Source: Oscillospiraceae bacterium | Lineage (GTDB): Bacteria; Bacillota; Clostridia; Oscillospirales; Ruminococcaceae | Assembly: GCA_024404875.1 (NCBI GenBank) | Contig: JAKSPK010000004.1 | Location: 41,811-105,810 of the forward strand | DNA length: 64,000 bases | Reading direction: 5' to 3' | Shown: piece by piece, positions 23,747 through 33,419 of the stretch | Numbering within the stretch: the first letter of the stretch is position 1 | Layout of the letters: every line of letters begins with the position of its first letter | The notes under the pieces: model-generated | Told to the model about the DNA's origin: nothing | Seen by the model: only the letters and a program-made list of their open reading frames with translations | The model's database searches: none | Made by a program: the position numbers and the translations under genes

Positions 23747-25348
23747 ATGCGCAAACAACCGATCCGGCTTCTGATCCTTGCTTCGGCTCTGCTGCTCTGC
23801 ATGACAGGAATGATTGTACAGCTTTTCCGTATCCTGCAAACAGACAGTGCGGCAGCGGTTAGTGTGAAGCAGGGCAAATATCATCTGAATGTGCCGCTGA
23901 CGACCGGCACGATCTACGACCGGAATATGCAGCCGATGAACCATTCCGGCGAAAAGGTCTACGCTGTTGTTGTACCGACGCCGGAAACGCTTGCTTCCAT
24001 ATTCACGAAGATCCGCGACCGCGATTCCGTGCAGGCAAATCTGCAAAGTAATTCGCCGTTTGTCTGCTGTCTCGATGCTGAGATGCGCAGCAGCCAGAAT
24101 CTCACTGTTTTACACGGTGCTGATACGCCTGCGGGTGCGCTGCCTGCACAGCATTTGCTCGGCTACCGTCAGAACGGTGAGCCGATGAGCGGACTTGAGC
24201 TGGCCTGTGCGGACTGGCTTCGCTGGTGCGATACTGCAGCGGATGTGACATATACGGTCAGTGCGACGGGCGAGGTTCTGGCAGGCGCAGACCGTTCTGT
24301 GATCGTCAGCGGACAGGACGGCGGCGGCATTGTTACGACGCTGGATGCGAAGATCCAGCAGATCACGGAGCGCGCACTGCAAAACATGGAGGCGGAGGGC
24401 GGTGCTGCGGTTGTGATGGACATTCATACTGGCGATATCGTTGCTTGTGCAAGCACGCCGGTGTATCAGCCTGACCAACTTCGTGAAGCGCTGGCTGCGC
24501 CGAATGCGCCGTTTCTCAACCGTGCGCTCTCCGCATACAATGTCGGTTCGATATTCAAGCTGGTGACTGCTTCTGCTGCGCTGGAACAGGGGATCCCGGT
24601 CAAGCATATGTACGAGTGCGAGGGCGCAGTTTCAGTTTATGGTCAGCGCTTCCGCTGTCATAAGCTCAGCGGTCACGGTCTGCTTGATATGCAAAAGGCG
24701 CTGATCGAATCCTGCAACCCATATTTCATTGAGCTGAGCCGCTTGCTGACACCGGAAGTGCTGCATGATACGGCGGAACAGCTCGGCTTCGGGCAGCCGA
24801 TGCCGCTGGCAGATGGGATGCAGGGCGCGGCGGGGTATCTGCAAACCGTCGGGGAATTGCAGATTGAGGCGGAAAAAGCGAATCTTAGTTTCGGGCAGGG
24901 GAAGCTGCTTGCGACACCGCTGCAGATTTGCGCGATGACCGCCTGCTTTGCAAATGACGGCATCTATTCCGCGCCGAATCTGCTGGTTGGCTATACTTTG
25001 GACGGAAAATCACCACTCGCGGAGCAGTCTGGTGCGCAGCACCGTGCCGTGTCCTCAGAGACTGCCGCAAAGGTGCGCCGCATGATGGTCAATGTCATTG
25101 AGAAATCGGCAACAACAAACGGCAAACCAGCGAATACCAGAGCCGCCGGCAAGACCTCGACCGCTCAGACCGGCCGCTGCGATGCAGACGGTCTTGAGCT
25201 TTGCCACGGCTGGATGACGGGATTTTTTCCTGTAAATCATCCGGTCTATGCGGTCACGGTCTTTGCGGAGAATGGCGGCTACGGCAATCAGTCTGCGGCG
25301 CCGGTCTTTCGAAGCATCATTGAGCAGATCACGGAGCAGTGCTTATAA
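23747..25348 (+). CDS. Class B penicillin-binding protein (transpeptidase)
   Basis: 533 residues. N-terminal membrane anchor (about 5-27), short dimerisation region (GTIYDRN) and transpeptidase domain with the catalytic SxxK (SIFK, Ser near 268), SCN and KTST motifs. It crosslinks peptidoglycan stem peptides outside the membrane. It resembles SpoVD/FtsI-type proteins but is shorter and has no PASTA repeats. The KTG box reads KTS. RBS GAAAGGGGG; a GTG one codon earlier is possible. Its last six bases overlap the convergent amidase gene. Confidence 0.9.
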   Translation: MRKQPIRLLILASALLLCMTGMIVQLFRILQTDSAAAVSVKQGKYHLNVPLTTGTIYDRNMQPMNHSGEKVYAVVVPTPETLASIFTKIRDRDSVQANLQSNSPFVCCLDAEMRSSQNLTVLHGADTPAGALPAQHLLGYRQNGEPMSGLELACADWLRWCDTAADVTYTVSATGEVLAGADRSVIVSGQDGGGIVTTLDAKIQQITERALQNMEAEGGAAVVMDIHTGDIVACASTPVYQPDQLREALAAPNAPFLNRALSAYNVGSIFKLVTASAALEQGIPVKHMYECEGAVSVYGQRFRCHKLSGHGLLDMQKALIESCNPYFIELSRLLTPEVLHDTAEQLGFGQPMPLADGMQGAAGYLQTVGELQIEAEKANLSFGQGKLLATPLQICAMTACFANDGIYSAPNLLVGYTLDGKSPLAEQSGAQHRAVSSETAAKVRRMMVNVIEKSATTNGKPANTRAAGKTSTAQTGRCDADGLELCHGWMTGFFPVNHPVYAVTVFAENGGYGNQSAAPVFRSIIEQITEQCL

Positions 25349-26083
25349 TTGAAGATATTCGCCGCTGACATAGCCGGTTTTTCCGTCGTAATTCGTGACG
25401 AACCAGCCGTCTGTTTCGCCGTAGAGGATGAGCTCCGTATCATCCGGAATCTGCGTGAGGATCTGTCCGGAGAATGCAGGATGACTGCGAAGATTCAGAC
25501 GGCTCCCCTTGGTCTGCACAGTGCCGTGCATCGGTTCAGTGGCCGCGATATACGGAATGCCGAAATAGTCTGTCAGAGACAGCACGAGATTCTGCGCGAT
25601 CTGCTCAAGATGGCCGAGCAGCCACGCTGCATCTTCTTCGTTATCGTGATAGCCAAGCTCTGCGAGTACTGCGACTGCTTTTGTGCGCAGAACTTCGCCG
25701 AGGCTGTTTGTCGGGCGTGCGACGACCTGATGATCCAGAGGGTAGATGCGCTGGAGATTGTTTGCGATGATCGTTGCGAGCAGCTCGCTGTGGTAGCTTG
25801 ACGGCGCAAAGTAGATGTCGATGCCGCGCAGCATTCCGGAGAACTGCTCCGGCGCGGCATTGGAATGCAGTGCGAGATGAACATCAAAGCTGCCTGCATT
25901 GGAATCCGCGATCGCACCTGCGACATTCCTATCAGGATCATTTCGCACGAAATCAATCCCGCTGGAGCGCAGATGCGGCTCCATTGCTGCGGCAAGCTTG
26001 TTCATCACCATTTCTTCATTCTTGTTCTTTGTAATGAACGGATTCCACTCTTGGGTGGACGGGCTCAAAAATACGGTCGGCAT
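25343..26083 (-). CDS. N-acetylmuramoyl-L-alanine amidase with SH3b domain
   Basis: 246 residues. An Amidase_3 catalytic domain (about 1-175) has the zinc His in LALHSNA and catalytic Glu in LAELGYHDN, then a bacterial SH3 domain (about 185-246, RLNLRSHPAFSGQIL to TGYVSGEYLQL) for wall binding. It cleaves the lactyl-amide bond of peptidoglycan. No signal peptide is visible, so it is either released another way or acts in a mother-cell or lytic role. The ATG lies eight bases after AGAGGTG; a TTG two codons earlier is also possible. Tail-to-tail overlap with the penicillin-binding protein. Confidence 0.9.
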   Translation of the reverse strand: MPTVFLSPSTQEWNPFITKNKNEEMVMNKLAAAMEPHLRSSGIDFVRNDPDRNVAGAIADSNAGSFDVHLALHSNAAPEQFSGMLRGIDIYFAPSSYHSELLATIIANNLQRIYPLDHQVVARPTNSLGEVLRTKAVAVLAELGYHDNEEDAAWLLGHLEQIAQNLVLSLTDYFGIPYIAATEPMHGTVQTKGSRLNLRSHPAFSGQILTQIPDDTELILYGETDGWFVTNYDGKTGYVSGEYLQL

Positions 26084-26166
26084 TGCCAAAGCACCTCTTT
26101 CTGAAATCTTTATATTATATTATGCGGCATTTCCAGCTTATGTGCCTGAAAATATGATGAAAGCGC

Positions 26167-26195
26167 TTGCATTTCTGCGCGAAATCTTATATAAT
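26167..26195 (+). promoter_or_regulatory. Promoter of the two-component system
   Basis: TTGCAT (26167-26172), 17 bp, TATAAT (26190-26195), about 38 bp before the response-regulator start. Confidence 0.7.
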
Positions 26196-26232
26196 AGTAA
26201 TAAGAAGTACTGCTTTCGGAAGGATGATGAAA

Positions 26233-26910
26233 ATGCGGATACTGCTGGTTGAGGACGAAGTTGCGCTGTCCGATGCGCTCGTGCAGATTTTTCACAAGAA
26301 TAAATATATCGTCGATGCCTGTTATGACGGCGAATCCGGGCTTGACAATGCGCTCTCCGGCATCTATGACATGATCGTGCTGGATGTCATGCTGCCGCGC
26401 ATGAATGGGCTGGATGTGCTGCGGGAGATCCGTGCGCAGAAGCTCAATACGCCTGTGCTGCTGCTGACGGCCAAGGATACTGTTTCCGATAAGGTGAAAG
26501 GTCTCGATGTCGGCGCGGATGACTATATGACAAAGCCTTTTTCCTCGGATGAACTGCTTGCGCGGATTCGTTCGCTTTATCGCCGCAATGCGAATGCTAT
26601 TTTTGAGAATGTGCTGACATGGAGCGATCTGACACTCAATCTTGCTACATACGAATTATTCTGCGGCAAGAAGTCATTCAAGCTCGGGCTGAAAGAATTC
26701 TCCATGATGGAGCTGTTTCTAAAAAACGGCAGCCGCATTCTCTCAAAGGAAACACTGATCGTCAAAATCTGGGGCTATGAATCCGATGCCGAAAACAACA
26801 ATGTCGAGGTCTATGTCAGTTTTCTGCGCAAAAAGCTCGCACATATGAAATCAAAGGTCGCGATTAAAACTGTGCGGGGTGTTGGCTACTGCCTCGAAGA
26901 AAAGGCGTAA
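26233..26910 (+). CDS. OmpR/PhoB-family response regulator
   Basis: 225 residues. The receiver domain (1-115) has the acidic pocket in VEDE, phosphoacceptor Asp in MIVLDVMLPRMNG, and the conserved Lys in YMTKPF. The C-terminal winged helix (about 125-225) ends KTVRGVGYCLEEKA. It is a transcription factor activated by the kinase encoded 30 bp downstream. The start is the third of several ATGs, placed eight bases after AAGGA. Confidence 0.94.
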   Translation: MRILLVEDEVALSDALVQIFHKNKYIVDACYDGESGLDNALSGIYDMIVLDVMLPRMNGLDVLREIRAQKLNTPVLLLTAKDTVSDKVKGLDVGADDYMTKPFSSDELLARIRSLYRRNANAIFENVLTWSDLTLNLATYELFCGKKSFKLGLKEFSMMELFLKNGSRILSKETLIVKIWGYESDAENNNVEVYVSFLRKKLAHMKSKVAIKTVRGVGYCLEEKA

Positions 26911-26940
26911 TTTGAAGCAGCTTGAGAGGAGGGGAACACT

Positions 26941-28812
26941 GTGATAAAGAAGCTTAAACGCAGATATCTCATAACCAATATGGCTTTGCTGAGCAGTACG
27001 CTGATCGTTTGCCTTGCAGTGCTGTTCGGTTTTCTCTATCATTCGCAGATCGCTTCATCTTATGCAGTGATGCAGGAAATGATGAAGCAGAGCGAGATTC
27101 CCGGCTATAAAAAACCTGCTTTGCGGCCGCCGGCAGCAGAACCGCAGGCGTATACTTACTCCTCCGTCGAATCGAAAGCGATGCAGCTGAATTTTGATCC
27201 GAATGCGCAGGATGGCGGGCAGCAGCCGTGGGCGGAATTCGATCCATCAAGAATGCCGAATCCGTGGGAGCAGCCGTGGATGTATCCGTGGACAAATCCG
27301 TGGGCGCAGCCGTGGCAGGATCCGAACCGGAATCAGGAGCAGCGGGAAGATCCCAATGCACAGGGCAGTCAGCAGCAGGCATATCCGAACAATGAGGATC
27401 GGAAAAGCTATGAGGAACAAAAACGCTTGGATGATGACAAAAAAGACGGTGATGACCGCATTGATAAGCGCGGGGATGACAGAAATCAGGAGCAAGGTGC
27501 GCAGCATCCCGCGGCAACCGCGCCTCCGCCGCAGTTTGAATCCCGTCAGACTGTGACTGGTGTGACACGTCCCGACGAGGGCGGACGCTTTCAGCGTGAG
27601 CCAGCTGAGACGAATCCTGTCCCGCCGCGGCAGGAAAGCACATCCACAGCCGAGACACAGAGCAGCACGGAAGTGCTGAACACAGAAACAACATCTCCTC
27701 CCGCGGCTTTCGGTCAGATCAATACGGAAAATCGTATAGAGCCGCCGCAGATCGTTCCGGTGCATGAGGGTGAATATGTGCCGAATGCATTTATGGCACA
27801 GATCGACGGTGACGGTAATATCGAAGCGTATGCCGGCAGCGACAGCGCAGCAGAGGAGGACGGCGGATTCAGGACGATCCATCATGCGTTTGATGAAGTC
27901 AACCACAGCGGCCGTGAAGCAGGAACCGTTGAGATCGGCGATAATTCTTATCGCTATTTGTATCAGCCAGATGGATCAGGAAGTTACCGCCTGGTGCTGC
28001 TTGACCGTACCCTGGAGCTTTCGACGCTCAGCAAGCTGCTGTTTATTTTCGTACTGATCACTGCAGTCGGCCTGCTAATCATGTTCGGTATCAGCGTGCT
28101 GCTCGCGAACTGGACGGTCACGCCGGTCGCGGCGGCATGGGAGAAGCAGAAGCAATTCGTTGCAGATGCATCGCATGAGCTGAAAACGCCGCTGGCCGTG
28201 ATTTCAGCGAATACAGAAGTAATTCTCGCGAATCCTGCGGAATCGGTTGCGGGGCAGAGTAAATGGCTCGGCTATATCCAGTCTGAAACAATGCGGATGT
28301 CAAAGCTCATTTCAAATCTGCTTTCAGTCGCACGCATGGACAGCAAGGAGGAACGCCGTGAGCAGATTGCGCTGCTTCAGCTTAGTGAAGCAGTTTCCAA
28401 TGTATGCCTTGTTTTCGAGCCGATTGTTTTTGAGAACGGCAAAACGCTGAATACTGTGATTCAGCGCAATCTGACGCTTCGCGCTGAGGAGGACAATATC
28501 AAGCAGCTGCTTTCGATTCTGCTGGACAATGCTGTTCTGCACTCTGTTCCGAAAGCACAGATTACAGTTTCACTCTCGAAGGATGCACAGAACAAGATTC
28601 GCCTGTCTGTCGCGAATACGGCAAAGGATATCCCTCCGGAGCAGCTCTCGCATTTGTTCGATCGCTTTTATCGCGCAGATACCGAGGGCAGCCCGAACGG
28701 TTCCGGTCTCGGTTTGAGTATTGCAAAAAGCATCGTGCATGAGCTGGGCGGAACGATTTCTGTCAGCAGCGAGAATCAGCTTGTGACCTTTACTGCGCTG
28801 CTGCATTCATGA
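26941..28812 (+). CDS. Sensor histidine kinase with long Pro/Trp/Gln-rich extracellular region
   Basis: 623 residues from a GTG with GAGGAGG upstream. Membrane span 1 is about 14-36. The roughly 325-residue extracellular region contains six QPW/NPW/YPW units at 95-125, five of them spaced every four residues. A Gln/Asp/Glu-rich stretch follows (about 126-190), then Thr/Pro-rich sequence. A small folded part (about 270-355) comes before span 2 (about 365-390). Cytoplasmic HisKA has SHELKTPL (His 412), and the ATPase has NAVLHS and GSGLGLSIAKS. It phosphorylates the upstream regulator. The disordered ectodomain could sense wall state or divalent ions; this is a guess. Confidence 0.93.
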   Translation: MIKKLKRRYLITNMALLSSTLIVCLAVLFGFLYHSQIASSYAVMQEMMKQSEIPGYKKPALRPPAAEPQAYTYSSVESKAMQLNFDPNAQDGGQQPWAEFDPSRMPNPWEQPWMYPWTNPWAQPWQDPNRNQEQREDPNAQGSQQQAYPNNEDRKSYEEQKRLDDDKKDGDDRIDKRGDDRNQEQGAQHPAATAPPPQFESRQTVTGVTRPDEGGRFQREPAETNPVPPRQESTSTAETQSSTEVLNTETTSPPAAFGQINTENRIEPPQIVPVHEGEYVPNAFMAQIDGDGNIEAYAGSDSAAEEDGGFRTIHHAFDEVNHSGREAGTVEIGDNSYRYLYQPDGSGSYRLVLLDRTLELSTLSKLLFIFVLITAVGLLIMFGISVLLANWTVTPVAAAWEKQKQFVADASHELKTPLAVISANTEVILANPAESVAGQSKWLGYIQSETMRMSKLISNLLSVARMDSKEERREQIALLQLSEAVSNVCLVFEPIVFENGKTLNTVIQRNLTLRAEEDNIKQLLSILLDNAVLHSVPKAQITVSLSKDAQNKIRLSVANTAKDIPPEQLSHLFDRFYRADTEGSPNGSGLGLSIAKSIVHELGGTISVSSENQLVTFTALLHS

Positions 28813-28820
28813 TATCCGGT

Positions 28821-28860
28821 GAACAGATCTCCTTGCTGATGCAGAGGGATCTGTTCTTTT
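28821..28860 (+). terminator. Terminator of the two-component operon
   Basis: GAACAGATCTCC and GGGATCTGTTC pair around a 13-base loop and are followed by TTTT. The remaining bases to 29298 hold the rny promoter and leader; I see no gene there. Confidence 0.75.
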
Positions 28861-28997
28861 GTATTGTGAAAGCAGCGCCTGTGATAATGAATCTTCCGGT
28901 GTGATATTTCTCCCGGCCATCGCGGTCTTGTTCGCAGCGTCATTCCGTACAGCATCCGGAGCTGAACTGAAAAAATAGCCGAAAATGGAAAAAGCGC

Positions 28998-29026
28998 TTG
29001 ACTTTCGCTGGAAAGTATAGTATACT
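28998..29026 (+). promoter_or_regulatory. Promoter of rny
   Basis: TTGACT (28998-29003), 17 bp, TATACT (29021-29026). The -10 lies inside the palindrome AGTATAGTATACT. The transcript would have a leader of about 265 bases before the RNase Y start, unusually long for this window. Confidence 0.6.
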
Positions 29027-29298
29027 ATAAATGTGTATTATGCATTGCACCGGAAGCCAGGGGCTATTTTTTCTGCCCGCTGATTCCGATGGTGTTTTGC
29101 GGCAGAAGCCGCTTGATTTTTTTGCATGCCGCATCAGATACAGAAAAAGGTGTGCGGCTTATATAAAGAGCCGGGAGCGCTGACACGCACCTGAAGCTCA
29201 ATTTGAAAATAGAATCATCAAACGGCGTGTTTCCTGCCGCAGAATCAAATGATAAATACTCAGATATCAATTTGATGATGAAGGAGGAAATCACAGTT

Positions 29299-30984
29299 AT
29301 GGCACTCAGTACCCTCATGCTGGCTGCAGTACAGGCACCGGTGATTGCGGTTCTGATCATTGTCGGACTGCTGGTCGGTGCGGCTGCCGGTTTTGCGATC
29401 GGATCATCGAAAGCGAAGCAGGATGTCAGTACGCAGGTCGAAAAAGCAGAAGCACGCGGTGTGGCCAAGGGCATCGAGCAGCGCAAGCGCGATGCTGAAG
29501 CGCAGATCGGCAGCGCGGAGAAGGAAGCGGAGCGCATCCGCAGCTCTGCAGAAAAGGAAGCCGAGGACCGCAAGCGTTCCGCATTGGTCGAAGCGAAGGA
29601 CGAGATCTTCAAGCTGCGCAGCGATGCAGAAAAAGAGATCAAAGACCGCAGAGCCGATATGACGCGTCAGGAGCGAAGAATCCAGCAAAAGGAAGAAAAC
29701 CTAGACAAGAAAACAGAGCATTACGAGCGCCGCGAGGAGCAGCTCCAGAACAAGCTGCATCAGGCGGACGAACGGCTCGCGGAAGCCGAACAGATAAAGA
29801 AGGCAGGTGCCGAGGAGATCGAACGCCTCAAACGTTCCGAGATCGACCTTCTGGAGCGTATCTCAGAATTTTCCAAGGATCAGGCGAAAGATTATCTGCT
29901 CCAGCAGCTTGATCAAAGCCTTGTGCATGAGAAGGCTGTCAAGATCACCGCTTATGAGCAGCAGATTAAAACATCCTGTGAGGACATCGCGAGAAGCCAC
30001 ATTTCCATGGCGATCGCAAAATGTGCCGCGGAGCAGGTCTCCGAAGTCGCTGTCTCTGTCGTGCCGCTGCCCAATGATGAAATGAAGGGCAGAATCATCG
30101 GCCGCGAGGGACGCAATATCCGCTCGATCGAATCCTTGACCGGTGTTGATCTCATCATCGACGATACGCCGGAAGCGATTACGCTTTCCTGCTTTGATCC
30201 GGTTCGCCGCGAGGTCGCGAGACTGGCACTCGAAAAGCTGATTGTTGACGGCCGCATCCATCCGGCCAGCATCGAGGAAAAGGTCGATAAAGCGCGCAGA
30301 GAGGTCGAAAAGCGCATTAAGCAGGAGGGCGAAAGGGCTGTTCTGGAGACGAATGTCCATGGATTGAATCCGGAACTGATCCGTCTGCTTGGCAGACTGA
30401 CCTTCCGAACCAGCTACAGACAGAATGTCCTCAATCACAGCATTGAGGTCGCAACGCTTTCCGGCATTCTGGCATCGGAGCTGGGCGTTGATGCGAACAT
30501 GGCAAGACGCGCAGGTCTGCTGCATGATATCGGCAAGGCGCTGACCGCCGAGATCGAAGGCTCGCACGTCGCGATTGGTGTCGATGTCTGCCGTAAGTAC
30601 AAGGAGGCGGCAGAGGTCATTCATGCAGTCGAGGCGCATCACAATGATGTTGAGCCGCGGACTGCGATTGCGTGCATCGTTCAGGCTGCCGATGCGATTT
30701 CCGCAGCAAGACCCGGTGCCCGCAGCGAGAACCTCGAAAGCTACATCAAGCGTCTCCAGAAACTCGAAGAGATCTGTATGTCCTATGAGGGCGTGGAGAA
30801 GTGCTATGCGATGCAGGCGGGCAGAGAGGTTCGCATTATGGTCAAGCCGGAGGTCATCGACGATGAGCGTATGGTTCTGGCCGCGCGTGAGATCGCGCAG
30901 CGCATTGAAAATGACATGGAATATCCCGGTCAGATCAAGGTCAATCTCATTCGTGAGAGCCGCGCAGTCGATGTTGCAAAATAA
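29299..30984 (+). CDS. rny: Ribonuclease Y
   Basis: 561 residues. N-terminal membrane anchor (about 12-35), long charged coiled coil (about 40-200), KH RNA-binding domain ([15 protein letters not shown]), then the HD hydrolase ([14 protein letters not shown]) and the conserved C-terminus. RNase Y is the membrane-bound endonuclease that starts mRNA decay in Firmicutes. RBS AAGGAGG. Upstream in-frame starts would add residues before the anchor and were rejected. The leader is long and could carry autoregulation. Confidence 0.95.
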   Translation: MALSTLMLAAVQAPVIAVLIIVGLLVGAAAGFAIGSSKAKQDVSTQVEKAEARGVAKGIEQRKRDAEAQIGSAEKEAERIRSSAEKEAEDRKRSALVEAKDEIFKLRSDAEKEIKDRRADMTRQERRIQQKEENLDKKTEHYERREEQLQNKLHQADERLAEAEQIKKAGAEEIERLKRSEIDLLERISEFSKDQAKDYLLQQLDQSLVHEKAVKITAYEQQIKTSCEDIARSHISMAIAKCAAEQVSEVAVSVVPLPNDEMKGRIIGREGRNIRSIESLTGVDLIIDDTPEAITLSCFDPVRREVARLALEKLIVDGRIHPASIEEKVDKARREVEKRIKQEGERAVLETNVHGLNPELIRLLGRLTFRTSYRQNVLNHSIEVATLSGILASELGVDANMARRAGLLHDIGKALTAEIEGSHVAIGVDVCRKYKEAAEVIHAVEAHHNDVEPRTAIACIVQAADAISAARPGARSENLESYIKRLQKLEEICMSYEGVEKCYAMQAGREVRIMVKPEVIDDERMVLAAREIAQRIENDMEYPGQIKVNLIRESRAVDVAK

Positions 30985-30998
30985 TCCGTATGAAATCC

Positions 30999-31030
30999 GG
31001 TGCGCATGACTTTACGAAGTCATGCGCACC
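30999..31030 (+). terminator. Perfect 14-bp hairpin between rny and the next gene
   Basis: GGTGCGCATGACTT-TACG-AAGTCATGCGCACC, with no T run after it and the next ATG only 22 bp on. It may stop only part of transcription or protect the rny 3' end. Confidence 0.55.
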
Positions 31031-31051
31031 GCTGTCAAGTGAGAAAAAATT

Positions 31052-32734
31052 ATGGCTAAAACGATCTTCGGTTCATCCGAGAAATCAAATTTTATCCTCA
31101 ATATGGATCTCGGCCGCTACCGCAATGCTGCCGCAAAGCTGATGCTGGTGATCCTTTGGTGCGTCGGGCTTTCCGAGGGCATCAATCATCTGACGAACCG
31201 TGCAAATGCAAACTTTTCGGATATGATTGACGAGGGCGGATTCAGCGCTGTGATCGCGCTGCTGTTCGTTGCGCTGCGCAGTACGGCGACGATCTTTTCA
31301 GTCGTTGGCGTGTTGGCGATTATTGCAATGGTGATTGGTCTGATGCGAAAGCAGTTCTCGAAGAAAACTGCCGTGCCGTATCTGCTGCTGGCTGGATCGC
31401 TCATCTGGGCGGTGATCTCGCTGTTTCATTCCTACGACCTGAAAACCTCGTTTTTCGGGCAGGATGGCCGCGATGAGGGATGGCTCGCACTGCTGATCTA
31501 TGCGGCTGTCTTTTATCTTGGTACGATGCTGCGGGAAAAGCAGCAGCAGGAAAAATTCCTGCGCGGCGTGATGATTTTCGGCATTGTGCAGTGCATCTGG
31601 GGTATTGTGCAGGCGCTCCCGCTGATTGACTATAAGTCGACCGATGCCGGCCTCAGCCCCTACCGGAATATTGATGTGATGCTGCTCTGGAATCTGCGTC
31701 TGCCGACCGGCATGACCGACAGTCCGGTGGCGTATGCGATGATGCTTGGTATGTTTGGTGCCGTATCAGTTCCGGCGTCGCTGATTGCAAAGGAAAAGAA
31801 AACGATTGTATCGGCGGCTATTTGCAGATGCCTGTGCATCGTTATGGCGCTCAAGACCCAAACCATGACCGGCTTGATCGCAGCGGGCGGCATTTTTCTT
31901 TGTATGATTGTGACGGCGGTCATCAAGCGGAAGGAATCCGGTTCCCGTGCATGGCTTATGCCTTTGCTGACGGTCATTGCGGTCACTGTCGGCGGGCTGT
32001 GGGTATGGTTTACGCCGGCAATCAATCAGACATACCGGCGGTCGGACAGAGCGACAGTCAAGCCGCATGAGGACGGAATTACATTTACAGCTTGGGAGGA
32101 CGATGTTGCGGACATTGTCCGGCCGAATGGCTTTATGATGACCGATCTGGACGGAGCGGAAGTACCAGCACTTTATGACGGCGGCATTGTATGGGAAGAT
32201 GGCTATTTTCGGCTTGGCACGCAAGGCCCGTATAGTGTAAGCACAGAAAACACTGTCAATGTTTATGACGCATTCGCAGTGCGGAAGTACTGCCGTGAGC
32301 AGGGCATCCGCGCTCTGAAAATTGATCCGCTGCTCGGTGTCGGGCCGGACAACTTCTATTTCACGCAGCTGCGCGTTTCCTATGATCTCGGCGGAAATCC
32401 GAATTCCGTTGACCGTCCGTATGACGATTATCTTTATATCGCGGCGACACGCGGCATCCCGTCGCTGATTCTGCATATTGTGCTGCTTGGCTGGTGCCTT
32501 TTCCGCGCATGGCAGCGCAGAAGAGACGGCAACGGCTGGCTGCTGACCGCAGCGGTATCGGCTGTTCTGGTCTATGCGGCTGCTGCCTTCACGGGCATTT
32601 CCGTTCTGACGGTTGCACCGTTGTTCTGGATGCTGCTCGGAATGCTCGCAGCGGATCCGATTGCAGAAAAGATATCAGCAGCGACGACAGCCGAAAAGCA
32701 GAATACAAATAGCGGCAAAAAGGCAAAGAAGTAA
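31052..32734 (+). CDS. O-antigen ligase/polymerase-like membrane protein
   Basis: 560 residues with about ten membrane spans and one large extracytoplasmic loop (about 330-440). LLGVGPDNF followed by YDDYLYIAATRG is the Wzy_C/O-antigen-ligase pattern. These enzymes join or polymerise lipid-linked glycans outside the membrane. In a Gram-positive the product would be a capsule, exopolysaccharide or wall glycan. No glycosyltransferases are nearby. The C-terminus is a short Lys-rich tail. The ribosome site is weak. Confidence 0.85.
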   Translation: MAKTIFGSSEKSNFILNMDLGRYRNAAAKLMLVILWCVGLSEGINHLTNRANANFSDMIDEGGFSAVIALLFVALRSTATIFSVVGVLAIIAMVIGLMRKQFSKKTAVPYLLLAGSLIWAVISLFHSYDLKTSFFGQDGRDEGWLALLIYAAVFYLGTMLREKQQQEKFLRGVMIFGIVQCIWGIVQALPLIDYKSTDAGLSPYRNIDVMLLWNLRLPTGMTDSPVAYAMMLGMFGAVSVPASLIAKEKKTIVSAAICRCLCIVMALKTQTMTGLIAAGGIFLCMIVTAVIKRKESGSRAWLMPLLTVIAVTVGGLWVWFTPAINQTYRRSDRATVKPHEDGITFTAWEDDVADIVRPNGFMMTDLDGAEVPALYDGGIVWEDGYFRLGTQGPYSVSTENTVNVYDAFAVRKYCREQGIRALKIDPLLGVGPDNFYFTQLRVSYDLGGNPNSVDRPYDDYLYIAATRGIPSLILHIVLLGWCLFRAWQRRRDGNGWLLTAAVSAVLVYAAAAFTGISVLTVAPLFWMLLGMLAADPIAEKISAATTAEKQNTNSGKKAKK

Positions 32735-32781
32735 TAAGACGGACAATTCCGAATTTGCCGCAGCAATTATGTTTGAATCAG

Positions 32782-32818
32782 GCCGGACGGTACAGCGATG
32801 TATCGTCCGGCTGTTTTT
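32782..32818 (+). terminator. Terminator after the O-antigen-ligase-like gene
   Basis: GCCGGACGGTACA and TGTATCGTCCGGC pair (one G-T) around GCGA and run into TGTTTTT. Confidence 0.85.
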
Positions 32819-32864
32819 ATACGGTCAGGATCCCAAAAATTATATGAAAAATGCTGTTTTCCTC

Positions 32865-32893
32865 TTGAATTGACAGAAGGTTTATGGTATAAT
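32865..32893 (+). promoter_or_regulatory. Promoter of the ruv genes
   Basis: TTGAAT (32865-32870), 17 bp ending TGG, TATAAT (32888-32893), about 30 bp before the ruvC start. Confidence 0.7.
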
Positions 32894-32922
32894 AGAATAG
32901 GTTGAGTATGGAGGTGAACGGA

Positions 32923-33402
32923 TTGCGGATTCTCGGTATTGATCCCGGATATGCGACAGTCGGATTCGGCATTGTCGATTATCAGGGCATGAACTTCAAA
33001 ACCGTCGAGTATGGCGCAATTTTCACACCGGCCGACATGGAATTCTCTGAACGGCTTGCGCAGATTTATACCGATACCGTGTATATTCTGGAACGCTATA
33101 CGCCGCAGGTGCTTTCCGTGGAAAAACTCTATTTCAATACGAACAAAACCACCGGCATTATGGTCGCAGAGGCGCGGGGTGTCATCCTGCTGGCCTGTGC
33201 GCAAAAAAATGTTCCGATCTGCGAATATACGCCGCTTCAGGTGAAATCCGCAGTCGTCGGCTACGGCAAGGCCGAGAAGCGGCAGGTTATGGATATGACG
33301 CGCAGGATTCTGCATCTGAGCGAGATTCCGAAGCCGGATGATGCCGCCGATGCGTTGGCGCTGGCGATCTGTCACGGACATTGCGCAAAGCCGGATTACT
33401 GA
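32923..33402 (+). CDS. ruvC: Holliday junction resolvase RuvC
   Basis: 159 residues. An RNase-H-fold endonuclease that cuts Holliday junctions. The first catalytic Asp is in ILGIDPGYATVGFG, the Glu in SVEKLYFNTN, and the last Asp pair is in PDDAADALALAICHG. I start it at TTG (32923), six bases after GGAGGTG. The upstream ATG (32908) overlaps that ribosome site and was rejected. ruvA follows at once. Confidence 0.95.
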   Translation: MRILGIDPGYATVGFGIVDYQGMNFKTVEYGAIFTPADMEFSERLAQIYTDTVYILERYTPQVLSVEKLYFNTNKTTGIMVAEARGVILLACAQKNVPICEYTPLQVKSAVVGYGKAEKRQVMDMTRRILHLSEIPKPDDAADALALAICHGHCAKPDY

Positions 33403-33419
33403 GACAGGAGGGCAGTCTG

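Noticed and set aside
27190-27330. Pro-Trp repeat as a CRISPR-like or tandem DNA repeat
   Set aside because: The repeats are short codon-level units within a clear coding frame, with no constant spacer arrangement.
29064-29642. 192-residue leftward frame over the rny start
   Set aside because: Ser/Ala/Arg-rich antisense translation of the RNase Y coiled coil, with no ribosome site.
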